64,000 nt of DNA. It comes from Nitrosomonas sp. (GTDB lineage: Bacteria > Pseudomonadota > Gammaproteobacteria > Burkholderiales > Nitrosomonadaceae). Below are positions 47,265 to 58,691 of this stretch, in pieces. Location of the stretch: positions 124,001-188,000 of the forward strand of contig JAIETK010000001.1 of assembly GCA_019745325.1 (NCBI GenBank), given 5' to 3'. The notes under the pieces are model-generated. The model was not told where the DNA came from. It searched no databases and saw only the letters and a program-made list of their open reading frames with translations. Within the stretch, counting starts at the first letter, position 1. Each line of letters opens with the position of its first letter. Both the position numbers and the translations under genes were made by a program.

Positions 47265-48614
47265 CTACTTGATCAACATCGCGTTGATTTGTATCAGCGT
47301 ATCTTCGTCCAGTTCCCCGGCTTCCGCGTGCAAGCGCAGCCGTGACATCAAGTAACCGTGATAGGCTTTGGCCAGATCGCGTTTGGCGGCGTACAGTTGT
47401 TGCTGAGCGTTGAGCACGTCGACTTCGGTGCGGACGCCGACTTGTTGTCCGAGAATAGTCGAGTCAAGCTGGCTTTGGCTCGAAACCAGTGCTTGCTGCA
47501 GCGCTTTGACCTGCGCGATGCCGTTGGTGACGTTCAGAAATTGCTGCCGTGCTTGCAGGGTGATGTTGCGGCGCGTGGTTTCCAGGTCGTGCAGCGCTTT
47601 GTTTTGATTGGAGAGCGCTTCGCGCACACGGGATTGAACGGAAAAGCCCTGGAATAATGGAACATTGAGTTGAACGCCGATCGATTTCGAGGTGAGATCA
47701 ATGCCGCGCCCGGTGATCGCGCCGCCGACACCGGTTTGTTCGCTGTACTGCGCGACCAGATCGACGGTCGGATAATGCTGCGACCAGATTCTTTTGACTT
47801 CCTGGTTGGCGAATTCATAGGCGGATTGCTGCATTTGCAGCGTGAAATTCTTATCCTCGGCGGCGCGCACCCATTCGTCCATGGTGCTGTAATTAAGTTT
47901 GGCTAAATCCGCGGCGATTTCCCTGGCGCCCATGAGATTTTGCGGAAACCGGTCGATAATGCCTTGCAACGTGCGCTTGCGGATTTCCAAAGCATTGCGC
48001 GCGGCGATTTCCTGTGACGTGGTGAGATCGTAACGCGCTTGCGCTTCGTTGGTGTCGACGATGGTGGCAACCCCGACTTCGAAATTACGCTTGGCTTGTT
48101 CCAGCTGCTTCAAAATCGCTGTTTTCTGCGCTTCGGCGACCTCGACGTCGACTTGCGCGTCGAGCACATCAAAGTAGGCTTGCGCAACGCGGAGAATCAA
48201 ATCCTGCCCGGCAACGATGAATTGCGCATCGGCCTTACTGACTTCGGTCTTGGATTGCTGGTAGATGACGATATTTTCCATGCGGAACAGCGGTTGCGTC
48301 GCCGATATCGTCATGCCGCCGGCGTGAATTGTGACCGGCGCTGGATTGATGCTGGTACCGGTGGTCGGAGAAAAAATATTGTCGGCGTTGACTTGTTGCT
48401 CGGTGCGGTTGGCCGACAGCGTGACATTCGGGAGAAAACCGGCTCGGCCTTGCACCAATTTTTCCTGCGAGGCTTGATAAGCTGCCCGTGCCGACCGGTA
48501 TTGCGAATCCTGCGACAGCGCTTCCTGATAAATGCTCATCAAGTCGGCGGCTTGCAACACGGAAACCGGCAGGATGCCGATGACGGCAGCGAAAACCCAT
48601 TGCGCCAGCTTCAT
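47265..48614 (-). CDS. TolC family outer-membrane protein
   Basis: ATG 48614 (MKLAQWVFAAVIG) was chosen since GGAA lies 8 bases upstream and a signal peptide follows (cleavage near VLQAA). The 449-residue protein has two TolC repeats, with ADLMSIYQEALSQDSQYRSA at the mature N-terminus and IYQQSKTEVSKADAQF and RRNITLQARQQFLNV helices. It is the outer-membrane duct for type I secretion or drug efflux. The PCMT-family methyltransferase upstream on the same strand is a common neighbour of tolC in betaproteobacteria. Confidence 0.9.
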   Translation of the reverse strand: MKLAQWVFAAVIGILPVSVLQAADLMSIYQEALSQDSQYRSARAAYQASQEKLVQGRAGFLPNVTLSANRTEQQVNADNIFSPTTGTSINPAPVTIHAGGMTISATQPLFRMENIVIYQQSKTEVSKADAQFIVAGQDLILRVAQAYFDVLDAQVDVEVAEAQKTAILKQLEQAKRNFEVGVATIVDTNEAQARYDLTTSQEIAARNALEIRKRTLQGIIDRFPQNLMGAREIAADLAKLNYSTMDEWVRAAEDKNFTLQMQQSAYEFANQEVKRIWSQHYPTVDLVAQYSEQTGVGGAITGRGIDLTSKSIGVQLNVPLFQGFSVQSRVREALSNQNKALHDLETTRRNITLQARQQFLNVTNGIAQVKALQQALVSSQSQLDSTILGQQVGVRTEVDVLNAQQQLYAAKRDLAKAYHGYLMSRLRLHAEAGELDEDTLIQINAMLIK

Positions 48615-48702
48615 GGGTTTTTCCGGTAGCAATCGGGAGCTGATAGAGTTTCAGCAATCCGATGATCGCTGTAGTGGTATCGCCACGAGGTTGCGCGGAT
48701 GC

Positions 48703-49356
48703 TCAAAAGGTAAACCTTGCCGGTTGCAATGCATTGATCAGCGGCGCCGTGCTGGTTTCAAACAGCTTGGTTGTGGTGAATTCACCGGGCGCTGTGCACG
48801 TAATGATCAATGCTTCCATGACCGGATCTTCGCCGACAATCGCAAATAACCGGCCGCCGGGGTTCAAGCTGTTTTGAAAAGCTTCCGGCAATGCCGGGGT
48901 GGACGCTGTCAGCACGATCGCATCGTAGGGCGCATGCTGCGGCCAGCCGCGCGCCGCATCGCCTTGTTCGAGCGTGACGTTGGTGATGCCGTGCGCTTGC
49001 AGATTTTTTTCAGCCATGGCTTTCAATTCCGGGATGATTTCGACGCTATAGACATGTTCGCCGCGCTGCGCCAGCAATGCGGTCATATAACCGCTGCCGC
49101 TGCCGACTTCGAGAATTTTGTCGGTCGGGTTGATATGAAGTTCTTGTACAATACGCGCTTCCATTTTGGGCGTCAGCATGACTTGACCGTGACCGAGCGG
49201 GATTTCCATATCGACGAAGGCCATCACATGGCTTTCTGCCGGCACGAATTCCTCGCGTTTGAGCTTGTACAACAAATCCAGCACATTATCGTCCAGCACA
49301 TACCAAGGGCGAATTTGCTGCACCACCATATTAAACCGGGTTTGTTCAATATCCAT
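48703..49356 (-). CDS. Protein-L-isoaspartate O-methyltransferase family protein
   Basis: The 217-residue protein begins DIEQTRFNMVVQQIRPW and has the PCMT core: GHGQVMLTPKMEARIVQEL, SAM motif ILEVGSGSGYMTALLA and VYSVEIIPELKAMAEKNL. The usual substrate-binding motif of repair PCMTs is altered here, and the catalytic Ser/Thr region (IPLGHGQVMLTP) differs from IGYGQTIS, so isoaspartate repair is uncertain. Such proteins typically lie upstream of tolC. It may act on another substrate. Confidence 0.8.
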   Translation of the reverse strand: MDIEQTRFNMVVQQIRPWYVLDDNVLDLLYKLKREEFVPAESHVMAFVDMEIPLGHGQVMLTPKMEARIVQELHINPTDKILEVGSGSGYMTALLAQRGEHVYSVEIIPELKAMAEKNLQAHGITNVTLEQGDAARGWPQHAPYDAIVLTASTPALPEAFQNSLNPGGRLFAIVGEDPVMEALIITCTAPGEFTTTKLFETSTAPLINALQPARFTF

Positions 49357-49427
49357 TTCTGTTCCGTATTCTTCAATTAAGGTAAGACTTGCAATTATTT
49401 CATATTTCCATTAGCTTCACAGCATCA

Positions 49428-51461
<2,034 letters not shown>

Positions 51462-51501
51462 TCAGGAAAATTTTTGATTTTTTAAAAGCGAAATTACGCC
51501 G

Positions 51502-52326
51502 ATGGATCCATTGTTACTGTTTAAAGCGCTGATCTTGGGCGTGGTGGAAGGTCTTACCGAGTTTTTGCCGATTTCCTCGACTGGACATTTGATTTTGTTC
51601 GGCGATTTGCTCGATTTCAATGACGAGCGCGCCAAGGTTTTTACCATTGCCATCCAGCTTGGCGCGATTCTGGCCGTTTGCTGGGAATATCGCGGGAAAA
51701 TCATCGAAGTCGCGCAAGGCATTGGCCGTAATCCGGCCGCGAACCGTTTTGTCATCAATCTCCTGATCGCGTTTTTACCGGCGGCCATCCTCGGGGTGTT
51801 GTTCATCAAAACCATCAAATTTTACTTGTTTCATCCCATTCCGGTCGCAACCGCTTTGATCGTCGGCGGATTGTTGATTTTATGGGCGGAACGCAGAAAT
51901 CACGTCGTCGAGGTTGAAACCGTCGACGATATGGATTGGAAGCATGCCTTGAAGGTCGGATGCGCGCAATGCTTGGCCTTAATTCCCGGTACGTCGCGCT
52001 CCGGCGCTACGATCATTGGCGGATTGTTTTTCGGGTTATCGCGCAAGGCGGCGGCGGAATTCTCGTTCTTCCTGGCGATACCGACGATGTTTGCCGCGAC
52101 GTTCTACGATCTATATAAGAACCGCGAACTGCTGGATTGGAGTGATTTAAGCCTGATCGCGGTGGGTTTTATAGCGGCGTTTTTCAGCGCGTTGCTGGCC
52201 GTGCGCGGACTGCTGCGGTTTGTCAGCAATCACGACTTCACCATTTTTGCTTGGTACCGGATCGTGTTTGGCCTGGTGATTTTGGTCACGGCGTATACCG
52301 GGGTGATCGGCTGGTCGGAAATGTGA
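51502..52326 (+). CDS. uppP: Undecaprenyl-diphosphatase UppP (BacA)
   Basis: The 274-residue membrane protein recycles undecaprenyl pyrophosphate for cell-wall synthesis and confers bacitracin tolerance. The signatures are [15 protein letters not shown] near the N-terminus and [11 protein letters not shown] in the second repeat, with about eight membrane helices. It lies 40 bases after thiC on the same strand. The start codon region lacks a strong ribosome-binding site. The downstream flank holds a fragment of the dispersed repeat. Confidence 0.96.
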   Translation: MDPLLLFKALILGVVEGLTEFLPISSTGHLILFGDLLDFNDERAKVFTIAIQLGAILAVCWEYRGKIIEVAQGIGRNPAANRFVINLLIAFLPAAILGVLFIKTIKFYLFHPIPVATALIVGGLLILWAERRNHVVEVETVDDMDWKHALKVGCAQCLALIPGTSRSGATIIGGLFFGLSRKAAAEFSFFLAIPTMFAATFYDLYKNRELLDWSDLSLIAVGFIAAFFSALLAVRGLLRFVSNHDFTIFAWYRIVFGLVILVTAYTGVIGWSEM

Positions 52327-52343
52327 ACAAAAGCATTAACTCT

Positions 52344-52372
52344 TAAGGAAACACTGATTAATTGACTGCACG
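52344..52372. repeat. Partial copy of the inverted-repeat element (other end)
   Basis: TAAGGAAACACTGATTAATT and the next bases match the reverse complement of 7532-7560, the right end of the complete element, with one clear mismatch in the first 28 bases. Only this end is present, between uppP and the CHRD gene. Confidence 0.6.
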
Positions 52373-52477
52373 ATTGATGTCTCCATCCGGCTTTGGGTAC
52401 GTTTGACCGCCTGTCAGGTTTTCAGTACAGTCGCTCATGGGAAAAAATTTTTTTCCCATGACATGGAGATAAAAATC

Positions 52478-53056
52478 ATGAATATCAATAAATTAATCCT
52501 AGGCTTCTTTGTTCTTTTCAGCGCATCGTTACCGGTTGCGGCACACCAAGCGAAATACGCGGCACCGTTGCTCGGCAGCAGCGAGGTGCCCGCAAATGCG
52601 TCACCTGCGACCGGTTCGGTGCTGATTACGATCGATTTTGACTTGGTGACGATGCGGGTCGAGGCCAATTTCAGCGGTTTGCTGGGGAATGTAACGGCAG
52701 CGCATATCCATTGCTGCACGGATCCCGGGACCAATGTCGGTGTTGCAACCCAATTGCCATCTTTCATCGGTTTCCCTCTGGGTGTCACAGCAGGCACGTA
52801 CGATCATACCTTCGATATGGCGCTGGCTTCCAGTTATAACCCAACCTTTGTCATAAATCACGGCGGCTTGGTGAGCACGGCTTTTAACGATTTAGTGCTT
52901 GGTCTTGATGCCGGAAAAGCGTATTTTAACCTTCACACGAATCTATTCCCGGGCGGCGAAATCCGCGGATTGTTAAGTCCTGTGCCGGAACCCGATATCT
53001 GGGTGCTGCTGATCGCCGGGTTAGCATTGATTGGAGTGGCAGCGCGCCGCCGCTAA
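52478..53056 (+). CDS. CHRD-domain protein with PEP-CTERM sorting signal
   Basis: ATG 52478 (MNINKLILG) was chosen with GGAG 9 bases upstream; another in-frame ATG at 52463 is less well placed. The 192-residue protein has a signal peptide ending VAAHQ. A CHRD-like domain follows (YAAPLLGSSEVPANASPATG, AAHIHCC, TNLFPGGEIRGLL), as in chordin-like secreted proteins. The C-terminus PVPEPDIWVLLIAGLALIG and terminal RRR is a PEP-CTERM signal for exosortase processing. It is thus likely exported and attached to or released from the cell surface. Confidence 0.82.
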   Translation: MNINKLILGFFVLFSASLPVAAHQAKYAAPLLGSSEVPANASPATGSVLITIDFDLVTMRVEANFSGLLGNVTAAHIHCCTDPGTNVGVATQLPSFIGFPLGVTAGTYDHTFDMALASSYNPTFVINHGGLVSTAFNDLVLGLDAGKAYFNLHTNLFPGGEIRGLLSPVPEPDIWVLLIAGLALIGVAARRR

Positions 53057-53269
53057 AGGTTGCTTGATTCTGTTGTATTACATTCAGCCGCCGCTACTGT
53101 CGACAGTGGTTGACGGCTGGATTTATTTTGTATGCTGAAATGGGCGCTTTTCCGCTTTTTTCTTCCTTAAGTAAGTTTTATCTTTAAATCTACTTTTCAG
53201 GACATTGATTTTCATGAGAAAATATTTTTTCAAAAATACTATCAAAAGTTGCTGAAATGGTTGGAAAGC

Positions 53270-55966
53270 ATGGGTGCGCATGAAGTAAACGGTAAACGGC
53301 AGCGGTTTGCTTCTGCAAAAAATTCCGAAACAGAGCACGTCAAGCGGCTGAAAAAGCTCTATGAGTTGAGCATGACCTTGTCCGGCGATCCTGCGGAAGT
53401 GTTTAAGCATGTCGCTTGCATGATTGCCGAGTTGTTTAACGTTCGTGTGGTGTGCTTATCGGAGATTCGGGGCGATCAGCTTCACTTTCTTTCTGTGTAC
53501 GTTGATGGCAAGGTTTTCCAGGATGCGGGTCAATGCGCTTTGGCGATAACACCATGCGCCACGGTTGAGCAGAGCAAAGATATCCGTGTCTATGATCGCG
53601 TCAGCGAGCTTTTTCCTGAAGCGTCGTTTCTGCAAGAGCACAATGCCCAGGCGTATTGCGGCTTTCCCGTGCTGGATAATCATCAGAATGTGGTCGCGAT
53701 TACCTGCCTGCTGGACGATAAGCCGCATGAATTTACCGACGAAGATCAGGCGCTGTTACGCATTTTCGGTCAGAGGATTTCTATGGAGCTTGAGCGCCAG
53801 CGTCATATCGACGAGCGTCTCAAATCGGAAGAGAATTTGCGCCAGATTCAGGCGATGATGCTGCAGGCGGAACAATTAGCCGGAGTGGGAAGCTGGGAAT
53901 GGGATATTCCTGAGGGGGTTATTTACTGGTCGCCGGAGATGTACCGCTTGAATCAGATCGACTCAGTGGAACATCCCACGCTGACCCCGGAAATCGCAAC
54001 GTCAAAAGTTGATCCGGCCGATTTGGAGCAAGTGCAGGCCAATATCACGCAGGCATTGGTGCATGGTATCTGGGAACCGATAGAGTATCGCGTGCGGCTG
54101 AAGGATGATCAGACACGCTCGCTGAGAGCGGAAGGATTGGCTGTCCAATTCAAGCAGAACCTCCCAACCAAGCTGATCGGTTTCGTGCAAGATATTAGCG
54201 AATTGAAAAAAGCGCAATCGGAACTGGAACGCAATGTGGTGTTGTTACGAGGCGCGGAACAACTGCAACGCGAATTGAAGATTACGGCGCAACGTGAACA
54301 ACAGCGCATGGGTGCGTTGCTGTCGGCAATGAATATCGGGGTGTTATTTGAAGACCAAGCCGGGCGTATCGAATTCGTCAATCCGGCATTCAAGCAATTG
54401 TGGGCAATCCGCGATACCTTCGATCTTACAGGATTTCCATCCCGAGATATTCTGACCCATTCCTCTCATCGTCTGGCGTGCCCGGAACACGCTTCCCAGC
54501 TCGTCATGCAAGTTTCGGACTGTAATGAAGCAAGCGAGCGCTTTGAAATTGAACTGCACGACGGGCGGATTCTGACGCAACTGTCCTATCCGGTGGCAGA
54601 CTACGACGGCACGATTTTGGGCCGCTTATGGATTTACGAAGATATCACGCAAGAGCGTCAGACCGCGAAGCAATTGCTTTATCTGGCGGAACGCGATCCA
54701 TTGACCGGATTGTTGAATCGCCATCGCTTTCAGGAGCAGCTGGCGCAATATTTGCGCATGGCCAAACGCCATCACATCAAATTTGCATTGCTATATTTCG
54801 ATCTTGATGAATTCAAGTATGTCAACGATACTTTCGGGCATCGGGTGGGTGATACGGTTTTAGTCCGCATCGCCGGAGAGATTGCTGTGCTGGTGCAGTC
54901 CGGGGAGATCTTTGCGCGGTTGGGCGGCGACGAATTCGCCATCGTGATCGAACATAAGCAGGAGACCGAGCCGTCGATGCTGGCGGCGAGCATTGTGAAT
55001 GCGGTCTCGTCGATACCGTTCCGTTTTCGTGGTGCAAACATCCGTCTGACGACAAGCGTGGGTATCGCGCTATTCCCGGATCACGGTATGGAGATGGAGG
55101 ATCTGGGAGCTCATGCCGACGCCGCGATGTATCAAGCCAAATCCTTGGGTAAGAACAATTGGTGTATTTACGATGCAGACCGGGACATGTCGGCGGCGAT
55201 GACCACCCGCATGACCTGGAAGAGCCGTATCGCGCAAGCGCTTGAGCAGAATTGTTTTGAAATTCATTTTCAGGGCGTTTACGAAACCCGGAACCGCAGC
55301 CTGCAGCATGTGGAGGCGCTGGTTCGCATGCGGGATCCGCAGCGGAAGAATCAATTGACCATGCCGGGACAATTTATCCCGGTAGCGGAGAAGAGCGGAC
55401 AGATCATCGATATCGATAAATGGGTCGTGCAATGCAGTATCGAGGTGCTGGCAAAGCATCCGCAGATGCCGCCCATAGCGGTCAATATTTCCGGGCGCTC
55501 GTTTGACGATCCATCGCTGTCGCGGTTTATTCAAACGCAACTGAATAAGCATCAGGTTGATCCGGGGCGGTTGATTATCGAATTGACTGAAACATCGGCG
55601 GTATCGGATATTCAGGATGCGCAACGTTTCATTGAAGCGATTAATCAAGCCGGCTGCAAGGTGTGCCTCGATGACTTTGGCAGCGGTTTTTCAACGTTCA
55701 GCTATCTCAAATACCTAGGTGTGGAAATTTTGAAAATTGACGGTATGTTTATTCGGGATCTGGCAAATAACCGTGACAATCAGATTTTCGTCAAGGCGAT
55801 GGTCGATGTCGCGCGCGGGTTAGGCAAGGACATCGTGGCAGAGTTCGTCGAAGACGCCATAACGCTGGAAATGATTCAAAATCTTGGAATCCAGTATGTT
55901 CAGGGGTACTATCTTGGTAGGCCTTCACCGGAGATTATTGAATCCGGATCACGTAACGCAGGATGA
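53270..55966 (+). CDS. GAF-PAS-PAS-GGDEF-EAL cyclic-di-GMP signalling protein
   Basis: ATG 53270 is favoured (GGAAAG just upstream); TTG 53249 is another start. The product of about 898 residues has a GAF domain (about 20-170), a PAS domain (about 190-300), a second PAS (about 335-450), a diguanylate cyclase domain with intact RLGGDEFA (about residue 548) and an EAL domain with EALVRM near 680 and DDFGSGFSTFSYLKYL. Both enzyme signatures look complete, so it could make and break cyclic-di-GMP. It has no membrane segment. Its end overlaps the convergent fnr gene by 18 bases. Confidence 0.88.
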   Translation: MGAHEVNGKRQRFASAKNSETEHVKRLKKLYELSMTLSGDPAEVFKHVACMIAELFNVRVVCLSEIRGDQLHFLSVYVDGKVFQDAGQCALAITPCATVEQSKDIRVYDRVSELFPEASFLQEHNAQAYCGFPVLDNHQNVVAITCLLDDKPHEFTDEDQALLRIFGQRISMELERQRHIDERLKSEENLRQIQAMMLQAEQLAGVGSWEWDIPEGVIYWSPEMYRLNQIDSVEHPTLTPEIATSKVDPADLEQVQANITQALVHGIWEPIEYRVRLKDDQTRSLRAEGLAVQFKQNLPTKLIGFVQDISELKKAQSELERNVVLLRGAEQLQRELKITAQREQQRMGALLSAMNIGVLFEDQAGRIEFVNPAFKQLWAIRDTFDLTGFPSRDILTHSSHRLACPEHASQLVMQVSDCNEASERFEIELHDGRILTQLSYPVADYDGTILGRLWIYEDITQERQTAKQLLYLAERDPLTGLLNRHRFQEQLAQYLRMAKRHHIKFALLYFDLDEFKYVNDTFGHRVGDTVLVRIAGEIAVLVQSGEIFARLGGDEFAIVIEHKQETEPSMLAASIVNAVSSIPFRFRGANIRLTTSVGIALFPDHGMEMEDLGAHADAAMYQAKSLGKNNWCIYDADRDMSAAMTTRMTWKSRIAQALEQNCFEIHFQGVYETRNRSLQHVEALVRMRDPQRKNQLTMPGQFIPVAEKSGQIIDIDKWVVQCSIEVLAKHPQMPPIAVNISGRSFDDPSLSRFIQTQLNKHQVDPGRLIIELTETSAVSDIQDAQRFIEAINQAGCKVCLDDFGSGFSTFSYLKYLGVEILKIDGMFIRDLANNRDNQIFVKAMVDVARGLGKDIVAEFVEDAITLEMIQNLGIQYVQGYYLGRPSPEIIESGSRNAG

Positions 55967-56710
55967 ATTTCCCATTTTCAAACGCAAACGGACGATATCG
56001 TTAATTTGAATGCGTTTGTTATCAACCGTTATGATATGTTCATCTTGCAGTTTTGAGAAAGCGCGGCTAACGGTTTCAAGTTTAAGGCCCAGGTAGCTGC
56101 CGATTTCTTCCCGCGTCATGCGTAGATTGAATTCGCTTTCGGAATATCCGCGCATCAAAAAGCGGCGTGATAAATTCAATAAAAATGTCGCCAAGCGCTC
56201 TTCCGCTTTCATGCTGCCCAGCAGCAACATCACACCATGATCCCGCACAATCTCCCGGCTCATGATTTTATGGAAATGGCGCATCAGCGATGGAATAACC
56301 AAGCTGATTTCTTCCAGTTTGGCAAAGGGAATTTCGCATACTTCGCTGTCTTCAAGCGCGATCGCGTCACAAGTGTGAAGATCCGAGCTGATCGCATCCA
56401 ATCCCAGTAATTCGCCGGTCATGTGAAAGCCCGTGACTTGCTGGCGTCCGTCTTCTTCCAGCACGCAGGTTTTAAAAAAACCGCTGCGAATAGCAAAAAG
56501 CGACTGAAATTTAATGCCGGTACGATGCAAATATCCACCGCGCGAGATTCTGCGTTTGTGGCTGACAACATCGCCAAGTATATGAATTTCCTGATCGTTC
56601 AAACCTACCGGCAAGCATAACTCCCGCAAACTGCAAGTCGCGCAACTCGATCGGATGTGCGAAATATCCAGATGGGATGAAGAAGTGTCGTGAAGCAAAT
56701 TATTATCCAA
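55949..56710 (-). CDS. fnr: Oxygen-sensing FNR/ANR-family transcription regulator
   Basis: The 253-residue Crp-family protein has four Cys where E. coli FNR binds its oxygen-labile [4Fe-4S] cluster: Cys23, Cys26 and Cys32 in CATCSLRELC, and Cys125 in SEVCEIPF. A helix-turn-helix EEIGSYLGLKLETVSRAFSKL follows near the end, where Glu and Arg should read TTGAT-type boxes. The start is a TTG at 56710. A perfect FNR box lies 31 bases before it, so it probably controls itself. hemN is divergent upstream. Confidence 0.9.
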   Translation of the reverse strand: MDNNLLHDTSSSHLDISHIRSSCATCSLRELCLPVGLNDQEIHILGDVVSHKRRISRGGYLHRTGIKFQSLFAIRSGFFKTCVLEEDGRQQVTGFHMTGELLGLDAISSDLHTCDAIALEDSEVCEIPFAKLEEISLVIPSLMRHFHKIMSREIVRDHGVMLLLGSMKAEERLATFLLNLSRRFLMRGYSESEFNLRMTREEIGSYLGLKLETVSRAFSKLQDEHIITVDNKRIQINDIVRLRLKMGNSSCVT

Positions 56711-56740
56711 AGGCGAGTGAATTACATTTCAAGATTTTAA

Positions 56741-56754
56741 TTGATCTGAATCAA
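56741..56754. promoter_or_regulatory. FNR/ANR box
   Basis: TTGATCTGAATCAA fits TTGATNNNNATCAA perfectly. It lies 31 bases upstream of the fnr start on one side and about 175 bases upstream of the hemN start on the other. Near the fnr start it likely acts as an autoregulatory site. Confidence 0.75.
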
Positions 56755-56927
56755 ACTATTTCGTTGAATCTCCCGCCATAATTTTACGTGAATATGTCAA
56801 AGGATGGATATTCTTTTTGTCAGAACAGCGCCCTAATGACTGAATGTATAGGTGAAAGTTAATGGAATTTGCAGCAACTGCATTTGATTTTCTGACTAAA
56901 TTCATCTTCCGGTGAAGTGAGCTTTCA

Positions 56928-58340
56928 GTGCGCCCGTTATTATTTTCACAACCCGCATCGAATTTGTTGTCCGTCAATTCAGATCTGTTCCGTTGTTTCG
57001 GGGTGGATAGCGCTGACTATCGCTTATATCCGGCGGCCGATTATTTTGTCGAAGCGTTTGACGCACAGACATACCTAACCTGGTTCGGTCATCGTAAATC
57101 AGGGCATTTGCGCCGTCCACTATCGCTGTATGTGCATATCCCTTTTTGCAATTCTTTGTGTTTCTTTTGCCATTGCAATCAGATCGTCTCGCAGGATGGG
57201 ACCATGATTGAGAATTATCTGAAATATCTGTCGCGTGAAATCAAGCTTCAAGGACAGTATTTGAAAAATGATCCAAGAGTTGAGCAAATATATTTCGGCG
57301 GCGGTACCCCGGCGGTATTGGAAGATGCTCAGTTGCACGATCTCATGCAGGAAATCCGCCAGCATTTTAATTTGATCGAACCGGGCGAGCTCAGTATTGA
57401 GATCGATCCGCGGCTAATGACGGATCGTTCCATGCAAACACTGAAAGAAATCGGGTTTAATTGCGCCATTATCAGCGTTCAGGATTTTGATCAGTCGGTT
57501 CAGCAATCGATACACCGTATCCAAACCGAAGATGAAACGCTCCATGCAATCCATGGCACCCGGCAAGCTGGGTTTAGAACGATACGGACAGAGCTGATTT
57601 TCGGGCTGCCGAATCAAACCGTGGAGAAATTTGGCTATACGTTGGGGAAAATTATCGCATCCAGTCCGGATCAGATTTATCTATCAAATTACAATTACTT
57701 ACCGGAGAAATATAAACCGCAGCGGCATATTGATCAGGCCAATTTGCCGGGGAGTGAAACCACGCAAGCGATGCTATTGCTGGCGATTAATCAATTGCTG
57801 CAGGCTGGTTATGTGCATATCGGCATGAATCACTATGCGCAAAAAGACGGTCCGTTAACCCTGGCGCAACGCCAAGGGCGCTTGCACTATGGTTTGCAAG
57901 GCTATTCTACCTATCCCGAGAGTGATCATATTGCCATGGGTATTTCGGCCATTGGCAGCATCGGCCCGACATTGAGTCAGAATCATTGTGATCTGGCGCA
58001 ATATTATGACAGCATTGAGCGGCACAATCTTCCGGTCATGCGCGGCATTGAGCTCAGCGCCGACGACTTGGTGCGCCGTTCCGTCATGCAAGCGCTGATT
58101 TGTCATTCCGTGCTTATTTTTGAGTCGGTCGAAACATTCTTTCCGATCGAATTTAAACGCTATTTTGCAACGGAATTGAAGGAGTTGCTATTTCATCAAA
58201 GGGCCGGATTGATAACGCTCGATGATGATGAAGTCACGGTAACACCGCAGGGTCAGCTATTTATTGGCAGTATCTGCAAAGTTTTCGATAAATATTTGCG
58301 CAATCACCAACAACGCCGGAATCATTCAATTCTTATCTGA
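56928..58340 (+). CDS. hemN: Oxygen-independent coproporphyrinogen III oxidase
   Basis: The 470-residue radical SAM enzyme converts coproporphyrinogen III to protoporphyrinogen IX without oxygen. The cluster motif is HIPFCNSLCFFC (Cys74, Cys78, Cys81), followed by the YFGGGTP glycine motif and EIDPR. The start is a GTG at 56928. It is divergent from fnr and shares the interval with the FNR box, a classic regulon pairing. A strong hairpin follows the stop. Confidence 0.92.
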   Translation: MRPLLFSQPASNLLSVNSDLFRCFGVDSADYRLYPAADYFVEAFDAQTYLTWFGHRKSGHLRRPLSLYVHIPFCNSLCFFCHCNQIVSQDGTMIENYLKYLSREIKLQGQYLKNDPRVEQIYFGGGTPAVLEDAQLHDLMQEIRQHFNLIEPGELSIEIDPRLMTDRSMQTLKEIGFNCAIISVQDFDQSVQQSIHRIQTEDETLHAIHGTRQAGFRTIRTELIFGLPNQTVEKFGYTLGKIIASSPDQIYLSNYNYLPEKYKPQRHIDQANLPGSETTQAMLLLAINQLLQAGYVHIGMNHYAQKDGPLTLAQRQGRLHYGLQGYSTYPESDHIAMGISAIGSIGPTLSQNHCDLAQYYDSIERHNLPVMRGIELSADDLVRRSVMQALICHSVLIFESVETFFPIEFKRYFATELKELLFHQRAGLITLDDDEVTVTPQGQLFIGSICKVFDKYLRNHQQRRNHSILI

Positions 58341-58349
58341 AGGTATGTT

Positions 58350-58375
58350 CCCTGAGGATCTGCCAATCCTCAGGG
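58350..58375. terminator. Bidirectional hairpin between hemN and cytochrome gene
   Basis: CCCTGAGGAT pairs perfectly with ATCCTCAGGG across a 6-base loop. On the plus side TTCCGGTTTATTT follows, so it can end the hemN transcript; it also lies at the 3' end of the convergent cytochrome gene. Confidence 0.65.
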
Positions 58376-58382
58376 TTCCGGT

Positions 58383-58691
58383 TTATTTAACTTCGCTATT
58401 CGTCAGAATATATTCAGCCAATCGATCGGCTGATTCTCCCTGGATGTTTTTGAATGACGGCATTCTCATGCTGCCGCCTTGAAATTTCTTGATGATCGCG
58501 TCCTTATTCGCGACTTTCTCGCTCAATATCATGGCAACATTGGCACTGAGGGGTTTATGGCATTCCGTGCAGGCGGTGCTGAAAATTTGTTCTCCGGACG
58601 CATCGGCCGGCGGGGTATAGTCTTTGCTCGCGCCGCAACCAGTCAGGATGAATAATGCTGATATGGTTAAAGCAATATTTATTTTTTTCAT
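58383..58691 (-). CDS. Small cytochrome c lipoprotein
   Basis: The 102-residue protein has a lipobox (Cys19 in LTGCG) and one haem site CTECH (Cys41, Cys44, His45). A Met axial ligand probably lies in SMRMPSF, as in class I cytochromes. The domain is short, about 75 residues. It is convergent with hemN. A role in periplasmic electron transfer is likely; the partner is unknown. Confidence 0.8.
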   Translation of the reverse strand: MKKINIALTISALFILTGCGASKDYTPPADASGEQIFSTACTECHKPLSANVAMILSEKVANKDAIIKKFQGGSMRMPSFKNIQGESADRLAEYILTNSEVK

